Assembly: GCA_023460975.1 (NCBI GenBank)
Contig: JAEWOG010000038.1
Location: 1 to 28,756 of the forward strand
From: Actinomycetes bacterium
GTDB taxonomy: Bacteria; Actinomycetota; Actinomycetes; Propionibacteriales; Nocardioidaceae
Direction of reading: 5' to 3'
DNA: 28,756 bases
Shown: positions 1 to 7,377 of the stretch, in pieces
Layout: every line of letters starts with the position of its first letter
Position numbering within the stretch: position 1 is the first letter of the stretch
Made by a program: the position numbers and the translations under genes
The notes under the pieces: model-generated
Databases searched by the model: none
Told to the model about the DNA's origin: nothing
Seen by the model: only the letters and a program-made list of their open reading frames with translations

Positions 1-218
<218 letters not shown>

Positions 219-375
219 GTCGGTGCGATCTCTTTCGGGTGGGTGAACCCGAACGGTTCGCACGGGCGAAGCCCGATTTTATGCGCCACGCGCCCGATCC
301 TGTGATTTCGCGGCTCCCCGGGTGGTCCAGACCGGAGGTCTTGTGGCTGTCACTGCTGCGCGATTGAGTGGCGGT
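219..375. promoter_or_regulatory. Divergent intergenic region with typA promoter and leader hairpin
   Basis: This gap lies between typA (minus) and the M4 protease gene (plus). On the minus strand TAAAAT (281-276) is a good -10 hexamer and would give a typA leader of about 50 bases; no convincing -35 was found. Within that leader a perfect 7-bp inverted repeat TTCGGGT/ACCCGAA (234-240 and 247-253, 6-base loop) sits just upstream of the purine-rich ribosome binding site. For the plus-strand gene no clear promoter was seen; TTGAGT (364-369) lies 6 bases before the ATG and only partly resembles a -10. Confidence 0.4.
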
Positions 376-1716
376 ATGCGATCTCGGCGCACCCCTTCAC
401 CCGTCCCCTGCGGCTTCGTTCCGCCCTACCTCCTGCGCCGCGTGGCCGACAGTGGTTCGGCGCGCGCCCATCAGACACTGGTGACCGACGAGGCCCTGCG
501 GTTGGGGCGTGAGGTCGCATCCGTACGACCCCCCTCGGCCGTCGCGGCGGGCTGGGTCGTGCATTCGGCCGACGGTTCGACGGTGTTGCCCGGGCGTGCG
601 GTGCGTGCCCGCGGCGACGCGGCCGTGGGGGACCTGGCGGTGGACGAGGCCGCGGCAGGCATCGAGCAGACGCTGGCGATGTTCCGCGAAGAGTTGGGGC
701 GCGACTCCTACGACGGCGCCGGGGTGGGTGTGTCGCTGACGGTCCACTACGCGCGCGACTACGCGAATGCCTTCTGGGACGGCACACAACTGGTGTTCGG
801 TGACGGAGACGGTGAGGTCTTCGACCGCTTCACCAAGCCGGTGGACGTGCTCTCTCACGAGTTCTCCCACGCGCTGGTCGAGCACACGGCTGGCTTCGCA
901 TATCGCAACCAGTCGGGGGCACTCAACGAGTCGGTGGCCGACGTGTTCGCCGCCTGCCTCAAGCAGCGAGTGCTCGGCCAGACGGCCACCGAGGCTGACT
1001 GGCTCATCGGAGAGGGGTTGTTCCGATCCGGCGTCCAGGCGCGGGCGCTGCGGGACATGGCGGCGCCGGGGACCGCGTACGACGACCCGCGGCTGGGCAA
1101 GGACCCTCAGGTCGGGCACATGGACGACTACGTCGACACAGCCGACGACAACGGCGGAGTGCATCTCAACTCGGGCATCCCCAACCGCGCCTTCCACCTC
1201 GCCGCCACCGCGATCGGTGGTGGGAGTCTGGCCGGGGCGGGGGCGATCTGGTACGCCGCCCTGACGTCGGGGACGGTGGGGCCGGACGCAGACTTCGCCT
1301 CCTTTGCCGCGGCCACGATCGCCGCCGCGGGGGAGCGGGTCGATGCCGTGGCCTCGGCATGGGCGCAGGTGGGGGTCGGCGCCGCTGCCCCCGCTCTCGA
1401 CCCTGTCGTCGCAGTCCCGGCCAGCAGCCTGCGTGTGTCACGGTCGGGAGGGTTCGCGGGGATCACCCAGCACTTCGAGGTCGACCTCGACTCACCCGAC
1501 CCGGCGGTGGCGGACGTCCGTACGGCCCTCGCTCGCGTCGAGTCAGAGCAGGCGCTCTCGGGGCTCGGCAAGTCCAACCTCCCGCAGCCGGACCGGTTCT
1601 CCTACACCTTCCAGGTCGGGGCCTCGGAGCCCGTACGCGTCGCGGAGCAGGATCTCTCCGACTCCTTGCGTTCCCTGGCGGACGCCGTACGCCGCTGCCA
1701 CCCCGACGGCCGCTGA
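376..1716 (+). CDS. Protealysin-type M4 metalloprotease fused to an emfourin-like domain
   Basis: Zinc metalloendopeptidase of the thermolysin family, 446 aa. The start is set at ATG 376 because the short propeptide motif CGFVPPYLL (residues 12-20), typical of protealysin-like enzymes, follows at once; an in-frame start at 322 would add an unconserved leader. Visible motifs are HEFSH at 161-165 (zinc and catalytic site), E185 in ALNESVADVF (third zinc ligand) and catalytic His in GVHLNSGIPNRAF (H263). No signal peptide or membrane segment is seen, so a cytoplasmic location or unconventional release is likely, as discussed for protealysins. After the catalytic domain, residues about 350-441 (LRVSRSGGFAGI ... 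PDRFSYTFQV ... LRSLADAVRR) look like emfourin, the small protein inhibitor of protealysins that is normally a separate neighbouring gene. The gene ends just before repeat array A. Confidence 0.9.
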   Translation: MRSRRTPSPVPCGFVPPYLLRRVADSGSARAHQTLVTDEALRLGREVASVRPPSAVAAGWVVHSADGSTVLPGRAVRARGDAAVGDLAVDEAAAGIEQTLAMFREELGRDSYDGAGVGVSLTVHYARDYANAFWDGTQLVFGDGDGEVFDRFTKPVDVLSHEFSHALVEHTAGFAYRNQSGALNESVADVFAACLKQRVLGQTATEADWLIGEGLFRSGVQARALRDMAAPGTAYDDPRLGKDPQVGHMDDYVDTADDNGGVHLNSGIPNRAFHLAATAIGGGSLAGAGAIWYAALTSGTVGPDADFASFAAATIAAAGERVDAVASAWAQVGVGAAAPALDPVVAVPASSLRVSRSGGFAGITQHFEVDLDSPDPAVADVRTALARVESEQALSGLGKSNLPQPDRFSYTFQVGASEPVRVAEQDLSDSLRSLADAVRRCHPDGR

Positions 1717-1751
1717 TCCCGCGCGATTGGGTCAGCGCCCTGTGCGCTGGA

Positions 1752-2034
1752 GCGTCATACGTTGCGGCCAGGTCCCGGGGGGCGGCGTCATACGTACGTG
1801 TCGGGCCGGGCAATGCGTCATACATACGTGTCGGGCTGGGCTGTGCGTCATACGAATGCGTGGGGCCGGGCTGTGCGTCATACGTACGTGTCGGGCCGGG
1901 CTGTGCGTCATACGAACGCGCACCTATGGGTGCGGGTTTGTATGACGCGGCGAGGCTCCGGGCGGGTTCGTATGACGCATCCCGGCCAGGCGACGGGTTT
2001 GTATGACGCGGGCCCGGGCCGGTCTGCATGACGC
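1752..2034. repeat. 30-bp periodic inverted array A (GCGTCATAC/GTATGACGC)
   Basis: The left arm has six copies of GCGTCATAC starting at 1752, 1785, 1815, 1845, 1875 and 1905; the last five are exactly 30 bases apart and share an intervening GTGTCGGGCYGGGCTGT-like stretch. The centre is a hairpin CGCACC (1919-1924), TATG, GGTGCG (1929-1934). The right arm has the reverse complement GTATGACGC at 1940, 1970 and 2001, plus the variant GCATGACGC at 2026. The innermost units pair across the centre, so 1905-1948 alone can form a long near-perfect stem. The array lies between two convergent genes, the M4 protease and the racemase. It is not a CRISPR: the conserved core is only 9 bp and the orientation flips in the middle. 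A related array is at 10082-10437. Function is unknown; bidirectional termination, mRNA 3'-end protection or protein binding are possible. Confidence 0.9.
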
Positions 2035-2069
2035 ACAGGCCGTACGCCGGCCGTACGCCAAGACGTACG

Positions 2070-2759
2070 TCAGGCGAGCGCCCGGTCCAGCGCTGCCTGG
2101 ACGTGCAGCGTGGTGCAGGGGAAGACCGGAATCTCGACGTCGGCCTGCTTGATCAGCAGTTCGAGCTCGGTGCAGCCGAGCAGGACTCCCTCGGCGCCGG
2201 CGTCCCAGAGTTCGTTGATGATCTCGATGACCTTCGCCCGCGTGCGCGGGACGACGACGCCGTGGACGAGTTCCTCGTAGATCGCGCTGTTGAGGAAGTC
2301 GAAGTGGGACGAGTCGGGGACGACGACCTCGAGACCCTGGCGCGCCAAGCGGTCGGTGAAGAACGTCTCGCTCATGGCGACCTTGGTGCCGATGAGGCCG
2401 ACCTTGGTGATGCCGGCCGCGACCACGGCCTCGGCGACGACGTCACCCAGGCGCAGGAGCGGGATCGAGACTGCGGCCTCGACCTCGTCGGCCACCTTGT
2501 GGAACGTCGTGGTGCACAGCATCAGGAAGTCCGCGCCGGCGCGTTCGACGCCCTGGGCCGCGGAGGCGAGCAGCTGGCCGATCTGGTCCCAGCGCTCGGT
2601 TTCCTCGAGGTCGGTCAACTCCGCGAAGTCGACGGTGCTCAGCACCAGACGCGGGGAGGACAGGCCGCCCAGACGTTCCTGGATGCCCACGTTGAGGTCC
2701 CGGTAGTACACCGCGCTGGATTCCCAGCTCATGCCGCCGACGAGTCCGATGGTCTGCAC
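2070..2759 (-). CDS. Aspartate/glutamate racemase family protein
   Basis: Member of the Asp/Glu racemase superfamily, 229 aa, a cofactor-independent enzyme using two cysteines (family knowledge). Both cysteines are present, C82 in LMLCTTTFHKVAD and C196 in GVLLGCTELELL. The N-terminus after the chosen start, QTIGLVGGMSWESS, is typical of aspartate racemases (YgeA/RacD type). The GTG at 2759-2757 is chosen over the ATG 18 bases upstream because GGGAG sits at proper spacing before it and the conserved N-terminus begins immediately. The exact substrate (aspartate, glutamate or a related acid) cannot be read from the sequence. It is convergent with the protease gene across array A, and the SDR gene lies upstream on the same strand with a gap of about 58 bases. 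Confidence 0.88.
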   Translation of the reverse strand: MQTIGLVGGMSWESSAVYYRDLNVGIQERLGGLSSPRLVLSTVDFAELTDLEETERWDQIGQLLASAAQGVERAGADFLMLCTTTFHKVADEVEAAVSIPLLRLGDVVAEAVVAAGITKVGLIGTKVAMSETFFTDRLARQGLEVVVPDSSHFDFLNSAIYEELVHGVVVPRTRAKVIEIINELWDAGAEGVLLGCTELELLIKQADVEIPVFPCTTLHVQAALDRALA

Positions 2760-2817
2760 GCGTGCAGTCTCCCACATGCCGTACCTGCCGGTAGCCCCGA
2801 CCGCGACGCGCGTCGGG

Positions 2818-3567
2818 TCAGAGCGTGCGGTGCACCTTGTGCGGCGCGGCCTGGGCGCGCGGCTTGATGACGAGTTCGTCTATGTTGACGTGGGAGGGAC
2901 GCGTGGCGATCCAGCCGATCGCGTCTGCGATGTCCTCGGCGACCAGCGGCTCGTCCACCCCGGCGTACACGGCGTTGGCTCGCTCGGCGTCGCCGTCGAA
3001 GCGTACGAGCGCGAACTCGTCCGTCCGCACCATCCCGGGCGCGATCTCCGAGACGCGGATCGGCTCGCCGTTGAGTTCGAGGCGCAGCGTCTCCGTCACG
3101 ACCCGTGCCGCCGACTTGGCAGTGGTGTAGCTGCCGCCGTTCTCGTACGAGACGCGCCCCGCGATGGAGCCGACCGTCACGATGAGCCCGTCACCGCTGG
3201 CGCGCAGGGCACCCAGCAGCGCCTGGGTGACCCGTACGAGACCGATCACGTTGACCTCGTACGCCTGCCGCCACCCCGCCAGGTCCCCGGACTCGACCCG
3301 GTCCCCGTCGAAGGCGCCGCCGGCGTTGTTCACCAGCACGTGCACCTCCTCCAGACCCGCGGCCAGGGCGGCCACGGAGGCGTCGTCGGTGACGTCGCAC
3401 GCGACGGCCACGCCGCCGATCTCGGCGGCCAGTGCCTCGATCCGCTCGAGGCGTCGGGCGGCGCACACGACTCGGAAACCCTCACGCGCCAGGACGCGCG
3501 CCGTGGCCGCCCCGATCCCGCTGGAGGCTCCGGTGACCACTGCTGTTCGACGCTGCTGCTGCTCCAC
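2818..3567 (-). CDS. Short-chain dehydrogenase/reductase (SDR)
   Basis: Classical SDR of 249 aa. The Rossmann glycine motif TGASSGIG lies near residues 12-19, followed by CDVTD (adenine pocket), NNAGG, the catalytic serine in VGSIAG and the YTTAK active-site motif (YxxxK). The arginines in AARRLER after the second strand suggest NADP(H) preference. The C-terminal region (ADAIGWIATRPSHVNIDELVIKPRAQ) is that of the YdfG/serine 3-dehydrogenase-like group, whose members oxidise 3-hydroxy acids such as L-allo-threonine or serine; this substrate is an inference. The start is the GTG at 3567, just before the conserved RRTAVVTG. The hexamer CACGAT sits exactly 6 bases before it, so the mRNA may be leaderless. 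The gene is divergent from the RNase HI gene with only 27 bases between them. Confidence 0.9.
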   Translation of the reverse strand: MEQQQRRTAVVTGASSGIGAATARVLAREGFRVVCAARRLERIEALAAEIGGVAVACDVTDDASVAALAAGLEEVHVLVNNAGGAFDGDRVESGDLAGWRQAYEVNVIGLVRVTQALLGALRASGDGLIVTVGSIAGRVSYENGGSYTTAKSAARVVTETLRLELNGEPIRVSEIAPGMVRTDEFALVRFDGDAERANAVYAGVDEPLVAEDIADAIGWIATRPSHVNIDELVIKPRAQAAPHKVHRTL

Positions 3568-3594
3568 GCACCCATCGTGGCAGGATCGTGCGCC

Positions 3595-4500
3595 GTGACG
3601 ATCATTGCCGCCGCAGACGGATCCGCCCTCGGCAACCCCGGGCCTTCCGGCTGGGCCTGGTACGTCGACGACACGTGCTGGGCCAGCGGCGGTTGGCCCC
3701 ACGGCACGAACAACATGGGCGAGCTGATGGGAGTCCTCGACCTGCTGCGCCAGACCGCGCACCTCGACGAGGACCTGCTGGTCCACTGCGACAGCACGTA
3801 CGTCATCAACACGATCACCAAGTGGATGGCGGGCTGGAAGCGCAACGGGTGGCGCAAGAAGGACAAGAAGCCCGTCATGAACCTGGAGATCATCCAGGCC
3901 ATCGACGTGGCCATGCAGGGGCGTCGCGTGGAGTTCAGGTGGGTCAAGGGGCACGCCGGGCACCCGCTCAACGAGGCGGCTGACCGCTTGGCCAACGCGG
4001 CGGCGGCCGCCTACCAGCGCGGCGACGTGCCGCCCGCCGGGCCGGGCTTCCCCGGGGCAGGCGCCCAGCCGGAGGCCAGCGCGGTGCAGGCCGCGCCGAG
4101 CGCTCGGACGCCCGAACCCGAACCCGACCTCTTCAGCGACCTCGAGGCGGAGCCGTCCTCGGTCCTCACCCCCGCCGAAGAGATTGTGGCGCGTGAGCGC
4201 GAGCTGCTCAGCGACGCCGTACGCAGTGATCGCAGCGCGGTGGCCGCCCTCCTGCACCCCGACTGGCAGGAGATCGGGCGCAGCGGACGCCTGTGGAACC
4301 GCGCCGACCTGCTCGAGTCCATCGGTCCCATCGGCGCCGTCGAGCTCGAGGTGATCGACGTCGTCGACGTCGCCCCCGACACCCTGCTCCTGGTGTGGCG
4401 CGCGGTCACCTCCGCCGACAGCACGCTGCGCAGCTCGCTGTGGAAGCGGACCGCTGGCGGGTGGCAGCAGATCTTCCACCAGGGCACGGCAGAATCCTGA
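3595..4500 (+). CDS. Ribonuclease HI fused to a DUF4440/NTF2-like domain
   Basis: A protein of 301 aa with two parts. Residues 1-140 are RNase HI, which cleaves the RNA strand of RNA-DNA hybrids: D8 (ADGSALGNPGPSGWA), E43 (NNMGELMG), D66 (HCDSTYV), H120 (KGHAGH) and D130 (EAADRLAN) form the expected active site. Residues 141-190 are a Pro/Ala/Glu-rich linker. Residues about 195-298 (ARERELLSDAVRSD ... LHPDWQEIGRSGRLW ... WKRTAGGWQQIFHQG) have the pattern of DUF4440/SnoaL-like NTF2-fold proteins. The start is the GTG at 3595, just before the first beta strand; no clear Shine-Dalgarno is seen. The role of the C-terminal domain is unknown; a small-molecule or protein-binding role is an inference. 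Confidence 0.9.
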   Translation: MTIIAAADGSALGNPGPSGWAWYVDDTCWASGGWPHGTNNMGELMGVLDLLRQTAHLDEDLLVHCDSTYVINTITKWMAGWKRNGWRKKDKKPVMNLEIIQAIDVAMQGRRVEFRWVKGHAGHPLNEAADRLANAAAAAYQRGDVPPAGPGFPGAGAQPEASAVQAAPSARTPEPEPDLFSDLEAEPSSVLTPAEEIVARERELLSDAVRSDRSAVAALLHPDWQEIGRSGRLWNRADLLESIGPIGAVELEVIDVVDVAPDTLLLVWRAVTSADSTLRSSLWKRTAGGWQQIFHQGTAES

Positions 4501-4506
4501 GGGGCG

Positions 4507-4524
4507 CCCCACTCGCAGGTGGGG
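4507..4524 (+). terminator. GC-rich hairpin after the RNase HI gene
   Basis: CCCCAC (4507-4512) and GTGGGG (4519-4524) form a 6-bp stem around a 6-base loop, 7 bases after the RNase HI stop codon. There is no following T-tract, so termination efficiency is uncertain. It lies in the 96-base gap before mshA. Confidence 0.4.
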
Positions 4525-4596
4525 GAGACTGCAGGGAATCAACCGGCGTGGGCGTGGGTTCAGTTCCACGGATGACTCTGCGGACAGGAGGCAGCG

Positions 4597-5850
4597 TTGG
4601 ACCGGGTCGCCATGATCAGCCTGCACACCTCGCCGCTCGACCAGCCGGGCACCGGCGACGCGGGCGGCATGAATGTGTACGTCATCGAGCTGTCCCGCCG
4701 CCTCGCGGCGCGCGGCCTCGACGTGGACGTGTTCACGCGCGCCACCTCCTCGGCCCTCCCGGCCACGGTGGAGGCCGCTGACGGGGTGCTGGTGCACCAC
4801 GTGCACGCGGGCCCGTTCGAGGGTCTCACCAAGACGGAGTTGCCGGGCCAGCTCTGCACGTTCGCGCGCGAGGTGCTGCGGGCCGAGGCCACGCAGCCGA
4901 TCGGGCACTACGACGCGGTCCACTCCCACTACTGGCTGTCGGGCCAGGTCGGGGCATTGGCCCGCGACCGCTGGCAGGTGCCGCTGATCCATTCGATGCA
5001 CACGATGGCGAAGGTCAAGAACGCAGCGCTGGCCGAGGGCGACGCCGCCGAACCGGTGGCCCGGGTCATCGGCGAGGAGCAGGTCGTGGAGGCCGCCGAC
5101 CTCCTCATCGCCAACACCGACGTGGAGGCCGGCCAGCTCATCGAGATGTACGACGCGGCCCCGGACCGGGTCCACGTGGTGCACCCCGGCGTCGATCTCG
5201 AGGTCTTCCGTCCCGTTGACCGTACGCTCGCGCGGGTCGCGCTGGGGTTGGACGCCGACGCCGTGGTCCTCCTCTTCGCGGGCCGCATCCAGCCGCTGAA
5301 GGCCCCCGACGTGCTGCTGCGCGCCGTCGCCGTCCTGCTCCAGAACTCGCCCGAGCTGCGCAGCCGTGTGGTCGTGCCCGTCGTGGGCGGGCCGTCCGGA
5401 TCCGGCCTCGAACGCCCCACTGCGCTGGTCGACCTGGCCGCCGAGTTGGGTATCGCCGACGTCGTGCGTTTCGTCCCCCCGGTGGACCAGCGCACGCTCT
5501 CGCAGTGGTACTCCGCAGCAACCCTGGTCGCCGTCCCTTCGTACAACGAATCGTTCGGCCTCGTCGCCGTCGAGGCCCAGGCGGCCGGAACTCCCGTCGT
5601 CGCCGCGGCGGTCGGCGGACTCCGTACGGTCGTCGCCCACGAGGTCTCGGGCCTCCTCGTCGACACCCACGAGCCGGCCGACTGGGCCGCAGCCCTACGA
5701 CGCCTGATCGAGGACCCCGACCTCCTGGCCCGGATGCGGTCCGGTGCCGTGCGTCAGGCCGCGGAGTTCTCGTGGGAGCGAACGGCCCAGGCCACGCTGC
5801 GTGCCTACGAGGTCGCCCGCACCCACGTCGCGACGGAGCTCGTCCGATGA
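4597..5850 (+). CDS. mshA: D-inositol-3-phosphate glycosyltransferase (mycothiol synthesis)
   Basis: GT4-family glycosyltransferase of 417 aa catalysing the first mycothiol step: transfer of GlcNAc from UDP-GlcNAc to 1D-myo-inositol 3-phosphate (family knowledge). The N-terminus carries HTSPLDQPGTGDAGGMNVYV, which is diagnostic for MshA. Other motifs are HSHYWLSG (from H109), HTMAKVKN, GRIQPLKAPDVLLRA, and the EX7E sugar-nucleotide motif in NESFGLVAVEAQAAGTP (E318 and E326). The start is a TTG at 4597: a perfect AGGAGG ends 6 bases upstream, whereas the first internal ATG (4612) would put this site too far away. The downstream YbjN-domain gene overlaps by ATGA, so the two are translationally coupled. 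The same mshA-YbjN pairing occurs in mycobacteria. Confidence 0.95.
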   Translation: MDRVAMISLHTSPLDQPGTGDAGGMNVYVIELSRRLAARGLDVDVFTRATSSALPATVEAADGVLVHHVHAGPFEGLTKTELPGQLCTFAREVLRAEATQPIGHYDAVHSHYWLSGQVGALARDRWQVPLIHSMHTMAKVKNAALAEGDAAEPVARVIGEEQVVEAADLLIANTDVEAGQLIEMYDAAPDRVHVVHPGVDLEVFRPVDRTLARVALGLDADAVVLLFAGRIQPLKAPDVLLRAVAVLLQNSPELRSRVVVPVVGGPSGSGLERPTALVDLAAELGIADVVRFVPPVDQRTLSQWYSAATLVAVPSYNESFGLVAVEAQAAGTPVVAAAVGGLRTVVAHEVSGLLVDTHEPADWAAALRRLIEDPDLLARMRSGAVRQAAEFSWERTAQATLRAYEVARTHVATELVR

Positions 5851-6371
5851 GCGAGCCGAGCGCCCAGCCTCGGCCTGACGTGGTGGCGGCCGCCGCCGCG
5901 GTGGAGGCGTGGCTGCAGGCCAACGACCTCGCGTACGAGGTCCTCCCCGGCTCCTCCTACTCCTTCTCCCTGCCCGGCGAGAAGAAGCTGCAGACGCCCG
6001 TACGCCTCGACGTCGGGCCGCACGCGCTGGCGGTGCACGCCTTCGTGTGCCGCAACCCCGACGAGAACCACGAGCGCGTCCACCGCTGGCTGCTGGAACG
6101 CAACCTGCGGATGTACGCCGTCTCGTTCGCCGTGGACGCCTCCGGCGACATCTACCTGGAGGCGCGGCTGCCGCTGGCGAGCGCGACCCTCGACGAGCTG
6201 GACCGCGTGCTGGGTTCGGTGCTGGAGAACGCGGACTCGTCCTTCAACACGGTCCTCGAACTCGGTTTCGCCACCTCGATCCGCAAGGAGTGGGAGTGGC
6301 GCGTCTCGCGCGGTGAGTCCCTGGCCAACCTGGAGGCGTTCCGGGGATGGCTCGAGACCGCCGAGGACTGA
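5847..6371 (+). CDS. YbjN-domain protein
   Basis: Small soluble protein of 174 aa with a YbjN-type fold, related to type III secretion chaperone-like proteins (family knowledge). The start ATG (5847) overlaps the mshA stop as ATGA, so it is translated by coupling. Visible features are an N-terminal helix (DVVAAAAAVEAWLQANDLAYE), the strand-rich middle (SYSFSLPGEKKLQTPVRLDVG), FVCRNPDENHERVHRWLLERN and a C-terminal FATSIRKEWEWRVSRGESLANLEAFRGWL. Orthologues next to mshA are common in actinobacteria, but the molecular function is not established. The stop codon abuts that of the convergent EamA gene with no base between them. Confidence 0.82.
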   Translation: MSEPSAQPRPDVVAAAAAVEAWLQANDLAYEVLPGSSYSFSLPGEKKLQTPVRLDVGPHALAVHAFVCRNPDENHERVHRWLLERNLRMYAVSFAVDASGDIYLEARLPLASATLDELDRVLGSVLENADSSFNTVLELGFATSIRKEWEWRVSRGESLANLEAFRGWLETAED

Positions 6372-7301
6372 TCAGGTCGCGGCGCGGGGTGGGCGCCGAG
6401 CCACGAGCACCCCGGCGATGCATAGGGCGCCACCGACGAACGCTGCCAGTGGCGGGACCTCGTCGAGCATCAGCCAGGCCATGAGGGTCGTGATGAACGG
6501 CACCAGGAAGGTCGACTGGGCGAAGGTGCCCGCGTTGGGGGCGTGCGAGAGCGCGTACGCCCACGTGGAGAACGCGATCGCGGAGGGGAACACCCCCAGG
6601 TAGAGCAGCCACCACCAGGTGTTGGCGCTGGCGCCGCTGAGCACACTCACGGTCTGGGCGCTCCACGGCAGGCAGACCACGAGGCCGACCAAGGCGTACC
6701 AGAACGTCAGCTCCACGGGCCGCATGGTGACGAGCAGGCGGCGTTGGGTGAGCACGCCGACGGCGAACGTCAGAGCGGCCACGAGCGCCAGCATGACCCC
6801 GACGACATCGCCCTCGCTGTGCCCGGCCTGCCCGCGGGCGATCAGGACCACACCGCCGAAGCCGATCGCCATCCCCAGCACCATCCACCGGGTCAGCCGT
6901 TCACCCAGGAACGACACGGCCAGCAGGCCGACCAGGATGGGCCCGACCTGGACGACCAGGGCGGCCGTGCCGGCGTCGATGCGCCGCTCGGCCTCGTTGA
7001 GCGTCAGGTTGTAGATCCCGAACCAGCTCGCACCGCCCACGAGGATCAGCGTCCACTCGGTGCGCGACGGCAGCCGACTGATCCGTCCCCTCATGAGCAC
7101 GAGCAGCGCGAGCAGCATGACCGCGAGCCGTACGAGGGACAGCGGCCCCGGTGGCACGCTCGCGCCCAGGTGTCGGATCCCGACGAAGGCGCTCGCCCAC
7201 AGCACGAGGGTGGTGCCGGCTGCGGTCAGCGTGAGCCACAGCGGAGCGGTGGGCGACTCGTCGGCCACCGCCTCGAGCTGGGTGGTGGCGGGCTCGGTCA
7301 C
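6372..7301 (-). CDS. EamA-family (DMT) transporter
   Basis: Integral membrane protein of 309 aa with about ten hydrophobic segments in two EamA repeats (roughly residues 20-150 and 165-300), typical of the drug/metabolite transporter superfamily (RhaT/YdcZ-like). Hallmarks are WASAFVGIRHLG in TM1, GGASWFGIYNLTLNEAERRIDAGTAALV around TM4 and the repeat-2 end PFITTLMAWLMLDEVPPLAAFVGGALCIAGV. The substrate cannot be inferred; relatives export amino acids, metabolites or drugs. The start is the GTG at 7301. TAGAGT lies exactly 6 bases upstream (7313-7308), which fits a -10 box and a leaderless transcript. The gene is convergent and abutting with the YbjN gene. Confidence 0.88.
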   Translation of the reverse strand: MTEPATTQLEAVADESPTAPLWLTLTAAGTTLVLWASAFVGIRHLGASVPPGPLSLVRLAVMLLALLVLMRGRISRLPSRTEWTLILVGGASWFGIYNLTLNEAERRIDAGTAALVVQVGPILVGLLAVSFLGERLTRWMVLGMAIGFGGVVLIARGQAGHSEGDVVGVMLALVAALTFAVGVLTQRRLLVTMRPVELTFWYALVGLVVCLPWSAQTVSVLSGASANTWWWLLYLGVFPSAIAFSTWAYALSHAPNAGTFAQSTFLVPFITTLMAWLMLDEVPPLAAFVGGALCIAGVLVARRPPRAAT

Positions 7302-7377
7302 GGACCAACTCTACGGACGCCCCGGCTCGGGCTGCCAGCGGAATTCGGACGTCGCACCGCGACTTCCGGCCACTGCC

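Noticed and set aside
322..375. Upstream extension of the M4 protease to an in-frame GTG
   Set aside because: The added residues are not conserved and the protealysin propeptide motif begins right after ATG 376.
1735..2034. Repetitive peptides encoded by array A (and similarly array B)
   Set aside because: The 30-base period gives repeats in all six frames, on both strands, with no start signals; the periodicity is at DNA level and inverts in the middle.
3568..5670. A very long open frame on the minus strand extending upstream from the SDR gene
   Set aside because: It runs antisense through mshA and the RNase HI gene, both with clear motifs; its residues are low-complexity and unlike any family. 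Only the SDR part below 3567 is real.
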